Shown: piece after piece, positions 14,511-16,590 of the stretch | How positions within the stretch are numbered: the first letter of the stretch is position 1 | How the letters are laid out: every line of letters starts with the position of its first letter | From: JAHEFT01 sp964443145 | GTDB lineage: Bacteria > Pseudomonadota > Gammaproteobacteria > Xanthomonadales > SZUA-36 | DNA: 16,590 nt | Direction of reading: 5' to 3' | Assembly (NCBI GenBank): GCA_964443145.1 | Contig: CAYUBS010000060.1 | Span: 1 to 16,590 of the forward strand | Made by a program: the position numbers and the translations under genes | The notes under the pieces: generated by a model | The model's database searches: none | Told to the model about the DNA's origin: nothing | What the model saw: only the letters and a program-made list of their open reading frames with translations

Positions 14511-15695
14511 TTAGTCATCAGTCTTTGGCGCAGCTGCCTTCTTCACCACTTTTTTCTTGGCGGCTTTCTTCTTGGCAACCTTCTTTTTCGGTGCGGCTTT
14601 GGCTACTACTTNNNNNNNNNNNNNNNNNNNNNNNNNNNNNNNNNNNNNNNNNNNNNNNNNNNNNNNNNNNNNNNNNNNNNNNNNNNNNNNNNNNNNNNNN
14701 NNNNNNNNNNNAGCAACGGCCTCAACGACGGCTTCGGCTACTACTTCCTCAGCAACGGCTTCAACGACGGCTTCGGCTACTACTTCTTCAGCAGCGGCCT
14801 CAACGACGGCCTCGGCTACTACTTCTTCAGCAACGGCCTCGACCGGTGCTGCGGCAGGTGCTGCGGCAGGTGCTTTGCGTGCCACTACTTTCTTGCCGGT
14901 CTTCTTGCGGTCAGCGGCTTTGGCGTCGGTTTTTGGTTTGCTGGCCTTGCGCTTGATCGGGTTGCCCTTTGCATCGAGTTCGATAAATTCGTCATCCACG
15001 TCAACCTGTGGGACTGAAGCGCGGCCTTCCAACACTGCGTCAGCGGCCAACTCGGCGTACAGGCGGACCGAGCGAATAGCGTCGTCATTGCCTGGAATGA
15101 CATAGTCAAGGCCTTCGGGTGAGCAGTTGGTGTCCACGATAGCGATCACGGGGATGCCCAGCTTGCGTGCTTCTTTGACGGCGATGTCTTCGTGGCTGAC
15201 GTCAACTATAAACAGCGCATCCGGAAGGTGCTTCATGTCCTTGATGCCGCCCAGGCTGCGTTCCAGCTTGTCGCGTTCACGGGTCAGTTGCAGAATTTCT
15301 TTCTTCACCAGATGCTCAATGCTGCCGTCTTCCTGCATGCTCTCAAGTTGCTTCAAACGTTTGACGGAAGCCTTGATGGTGCGATAGTTGGTCAACATGC
15401 CACCGAGCCAGCGATGTGATACGTAGGGCATGCCGCAACGCTGTGCTTCTTCGGCAATGGCAGTGCTGGCAGCACGCTTGGTGCCGACAAACATGATAGA
15501 GCCACGTTTTGCAGCGAGCTTACTGATGAAATTCATTGCGTCATTAAGCAACGGCAGTGATTTTTCCAGGTTGATGATATGGATTTTGCCGCGGGCTCCG
15601 AAAATATAGGGAGCCATTTTGGGATTCCAGTAACGAGTCTGGTGACCGAAGTGCACGCCTGCTTCAAGCATTTGGCGCATGGTGACGTTAGCCAT
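14511..15695 (-). CDS. rpsB: 30S ribosomal protein S2 with long repetitive C-terminal extension (contains assembly gap)
   Basis: S2 binds the 30S head-body junction and is needed for S1 binding and translation initiation. Residues 1 to about 232 are the normal S2 core (VHFGHQTRYWNPKMAPYIFG, then HRWLGGMLTNYRTIK, then DALFIVDVSHED). E. coli S2 is 241 residues. Here a further 160 or so residues follow: a basic linker (about 246-275), a Pro/Ala hinge, tandem 13-residue units of the type EEVVAEAVVEAVA (from about 289), 34 unknown residues over the N run, and a lysine-rich histone H1-like tail (KKKVAKKKAAKKKVVKK). The reading frame is intact on both sides of the gap, but its true length is unknown. 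A good Shine-Dalgarno (AAAGGA) lies 9 nt before the ATG. Confidence 0.96.
   Translation of the reverse strand: MANVTMRQMLEAGVHFGHQTRYWNPKMAPYIFGARGKIHIINLEKSLPLLNDAMNFISKLAAKRGSIMFVGTKRAASTAIAEEAQRCGMPYVSHRWLGGMLTNYRTIKASVKRLKQLESMQEDGSIEHLVKKEILQLTRERDKLERSLGGIKDMKHLPDALFIVDVSHEDIAVKEARKLGIPVIAIVDTNCSPEGLDYVIPGNDDAIRSVRLYAELAADAVLEGRASVPQVDVDDEFIELDAKGNPIKRKASKPKTDAKAADRKKTGKKVVARKAPAAAPAAAPVEAVAEEVVAEAVVEAAAEEVVAEAVVEAVAEEVVAEAVVEAVAXXXXXXXXXXXXXXXXXXXXXXXXXXXXXXXXXXVVAKAAPKKKVAKKKAAKKKVVKKAAAPKTDD
14601..14858. repeat. In-frame 39-bp tandem repeats in the rpsB 3' region, interrupted by the gap
   Basis: Right of the N run, three consecutive 39-base units lie at 14712-14750, 14751-14789 and 14790-14828, differing at only a few positions, with a partial fourth from 14829. 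On the left, 14601-14611 (ggctactactt) matches unit positions 25-35, so the array reaches into and across the gap. Each unit encodes 13 residues of alternating acidic and Val/Ala character on the minus strand. Confidence 0.9.
14612..14711. other. Assembly gap of 100 N
   Basis: Exactly 100 N occur here, the usual placeholder for a gap of unknown size. Both flanks are copies of the same repeat, so short-read assembly most likely failed in the repeat. The true number of units cannot be known from this sequence. Confidence 0.98.
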
Positions 15696-15928
15696 TGTGT
15701 TATGTCCTTTAAATACAGGAAAGCCTGCAGCGTCCTATTTGGATACAAGGCTGCGGATTTCCGGGGTTAATCCTCCACTCACCCGTTGCAGAGACTCTCC
15801 GGTGTTTGCCGGGAGCACCCCTCTGAACCGTTGCGGTGCGTGTGCGTATTTGACGTGTGGTCCAAGCCTGAAACCAGGCTGTATGACACGCCTTGTTGCT
15901 TCAATCGACCCGAAGTGGCCAAAAGAGC
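15696..15928 (-). promoter_or_regulatory. rpsB 5' leader, candidate S2 autoregulatory region
   Basis: About 230 nt separate the predicted transcription start from the rpsB ATG, with no credible gene in either direction. On the operon strand there are two good stem-loops. The first is AGCCTG-GTTT-CAGGCT (15880-15865), enclosed by a 7-bp stem (15892-15886 with 15858-15852, one G-U). The second is GCAGC/GCTGC (15754-15727) with an inner TCC/GGA. Between them lies a GGAGG (15776-15772) far from any start codon. In E. coli the rpsB leader is a known target of S2 autoregulation; that the same holds here is inferred. Confidence 0.5.
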
Positions 15929-15934
15929 CGGAGA

Positions 15935-15963
15935 AATGTATCAGAGGCAGAGCCTTTTGGCAA
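15935..15963 (-). promoter_or_regulatory. Predicted sigma70-type promoter for the rpsB operon
   Basis: On the minus strand, TTGCCA (15963-15958; five of six matches to TTGACA) is followed by exactly 17 bases and then TACATT (15940-15935; four of six to TATAAT), preceded by TGA as an extended -10. The start would fall near 15928. No other equally good match was seen between marR and rpsB. A perfect 7-bp inverted repeat, CCAAAAG/CTTTTGG (15919-15925 and 15954-15960), brackets the -10. Confidence 0.6.
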
Positions 15964-16021
15964 CCGTATTTAGTGCGCCGAAGGCGAATAGTGCAGTCCG
16001 GTTGTCAGCTTGACCTATTGA

Positions 16022-16489
16022 TTACCCTGCATTGAGCTCACGGGCCCGGGTCTGAAGTTTTTTCAGGGCGATGCCCAGCATCCGCTTTTCCTCTTCACTG
16101 AGCGTCTCCAGTAAATCTTCCTCGTAACGTTGCGCCAGCGGTATGACGTCTCCCAGCACCTTGCCACCGGGCCCGGTCGTAATGTGCAGTCGCATACGGC
16201 GGCGGTCAGCCGGATCGGCGGTCCTTTCGATGAAATTCCTGCCGGACAGACGTTTTACTGCACGGGAGATGGCGACCTTGTCTACTGCGGTTCGCTCGAC
16301 AATTTCACTGGCCGTGAGGCCTGGATAGCGGCCCAGTACGGCCATGACGCGCCACTCTGTAACCGAGATGTCGTGCCGGTGCCGGTAAGCCTGTGCGATG
16401 CCGGCACTGACGGTGTTGGTCAGCAGGGAAAGCCGGTAGGGCAAAAAGTGCTCGAGTTCGAAATCGGAGGGTTTGACGGATCGATTCAT
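16022..16489 (-). CDS. MarR-family transcriptional regulator
   Basis: This 155-residue protein is a winged-helix dimeric repressor of the MarR family. The central part shows the recognition region TEWRVMAVLGRYPGLTASEI followed by DKVAISRAVKRLSGRNFIER, and the wing motif DPADRRRMRLHIT (DxRxxxL-like). Flanking N- and C-terminal helices form the dimer interface. The ATG at 16489 is chosen because GGAAG lies just upstream and the longer start at 16564 would cross the palindrome and overlap the divergent gene; ATG at 16507 is a weaker alternative. It is oriented away from the divergent gene at 16566, the usual layout for a local MarR regulator. The ligand cannot be deduced. Confidence 0.9.
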   Translation of the reverse strand: MNRSVKPSDFELEHFLPYRLSLLTNTVSAGIAQAYRHRHDISVTEWRVMAVLGRYPGLTASEIVERTAVDKVAISRAVKRLSGRNFIERTADPADRRRMRLHITTGPGGKVLGDVIPLAQRYEEDLLETLSEEEKRMLGIALKKLQTRARELNAG

Positions 16490-16508
16490 GGGTCTTCCAG
16501 CTTGCATA

Positions 16509-16526
16509 TAGTTACAAATGTAACTA
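16509..16526. promoter_or_regulatory. Palindromic operator candidate for the MarR regulator
   Basis: TAGTTACA and TGTAACTA form perfect 8-bp arms around a two-base AA spacer, centred between marR and the divergent gene. MarR dimers typically bind 16-20 bp palindromes of this kind next to their own gene. On the plus strand it lies within the spacer of a possible weak promoter (TTGCAT at 16502, TAATAT at 16525), where a bound repressor would block transcription. Confidence 0.65.
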
Positions 16527-16565
16527 ATATATTGAACCACCGCAAGCCGATCATGGAGCCGCAAG

Positions 16566-16590
16566 ATGTCACGAAACTGGATTTCATTTC
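16566..16590 (+). CDS. Start of a divergent gene (3' end outside window)
   Basis: ATG at 16566 is preceded by GGAG (16555-16558) at a 7-base spacing, and the frame stays open to the window edge (MSRNWISF). Only eight residues are visible, so no product can be assigned. Being divergent from marR across a palindrome, it is the natural candidate target of that regulator; such neighbours are often efflux or detoxification genes, but that is context only. An out-of-frame ATG at 16553 (MEPQDVTKLDFIS) is also open but has no Shine-Dalgarno. Confidence 0.45.

Larger units (their letters stand above)
1027..15928 (-). other. Fifteen-gene translation, lipid and outer-membrane biogenesis operon
   Basis: From rpsB to rnhB all genes lie on one strand with overlaps (tsf/pyrH 8, cdsA/dxr 1, dxr/rseP 8, lpxD/fabZ 14, fabZ/lpxA 4, lpxB/rnhB 4) or short gaps (6 to 54 bases). 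I found no intrinsic terminator inside. Internal promoters are known in the E. coli counterpart and may exist here within coding sequence, but none is convincing by eye. Confidence 0.7.

Noticed and set aside
14712..14858. Regular repeats that could suggest a CRISPR array
   Set aside because: The units are directly adjacent with no spacers, are 39 bases (a multiple of 3), and encode protein in frame with rpsB.
15976..15986. CGCC-GAA-GGCG hairpin after marR as a terminator
   Set aside because: The stem is only 4 bp and no U-run follows in either direction.
15679..16035. 118-residue plus-strand open frame in the marR-rpsB gap
   Set aside because: It begins inside rpsB antisense, has no Shine-Dalgarno or family resemblance, and covers the rpsB promoter and leader.

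Overview
The window looks like part of a gammaproteobacterial chromosome, outside Enterobacterales, from a draft assembly or metagenome-assembled genome (a run of exactly 100 N sits inside rpsB). The protein families and gene order support this: rpsB-tsf-pyrH-frr-uppS-cdsA-dxr-rseP-bamA-skp-lpxD-fabZ-lpxA-lpxB-rnhB. Here uppS-cdsA come before dxr, as in Pseudomonas and Xanthomonas, whereas in E. coli dxr precedes them. I cannot name the genus from sequence alone.

Layout. (1) 1-1054, plus strand: the 3' part of a YihY/BrkB-type membrane protein, translationally coupled to a small exported TlpA/ResA-like thioredoxin. (2) 1027-15695, minus strand: fifteen tightly packed genes that read as one long transcription unit. 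Adjacent genes overlap by 1, 4, 8 or 14 bases, or are separated by fewer than about 55. (3) 15696-16021: a non-coding stretch holding a good sigma70-type promoter and a leader of about 230 nt before rpsB. (4) 16022-16489, minus strand: a MarR-family regulator. A near-perfect palindrome lies just upstream, and a divergent gene starts on the plus strand at 16566 and runs off the window.

How the genes work together. The large cluster links translation (S2, EF-Ts, ribosome recycling factor), UMP kinase, isoprenoid and carrier-lipid synthesis (Dxr, UppS), phospholipid precursor synthesis (CdsA), envelope stress proteolysis (RseP), outer-membrane protein assembly (BamA, Skp) and lipid A synthesis (LpxD, FabZ, LpxA, LpxB). 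RNase HII closes it. The operon ends at rnhB, whose 3' end overlaps the convergent thioredoxin gene; dnaE, which follows rnhB in E. coli, is not here.

I did not find an obviously new multi-gene system; this is mostly a conserved core cluster. The unusual points are local: a long repetitive C-terminal extension on ribosomal protein S2 that breaks the assembly, a textbook EF-hand calcium-loop motif in a predicted surface loop of BamA, an 11-bp hairpin abutting the skp start codon, a Phe at the acyl-chain ruler position of LpxA, an acidic Skp, and an A8 run where lpxD overlaps fabZ.
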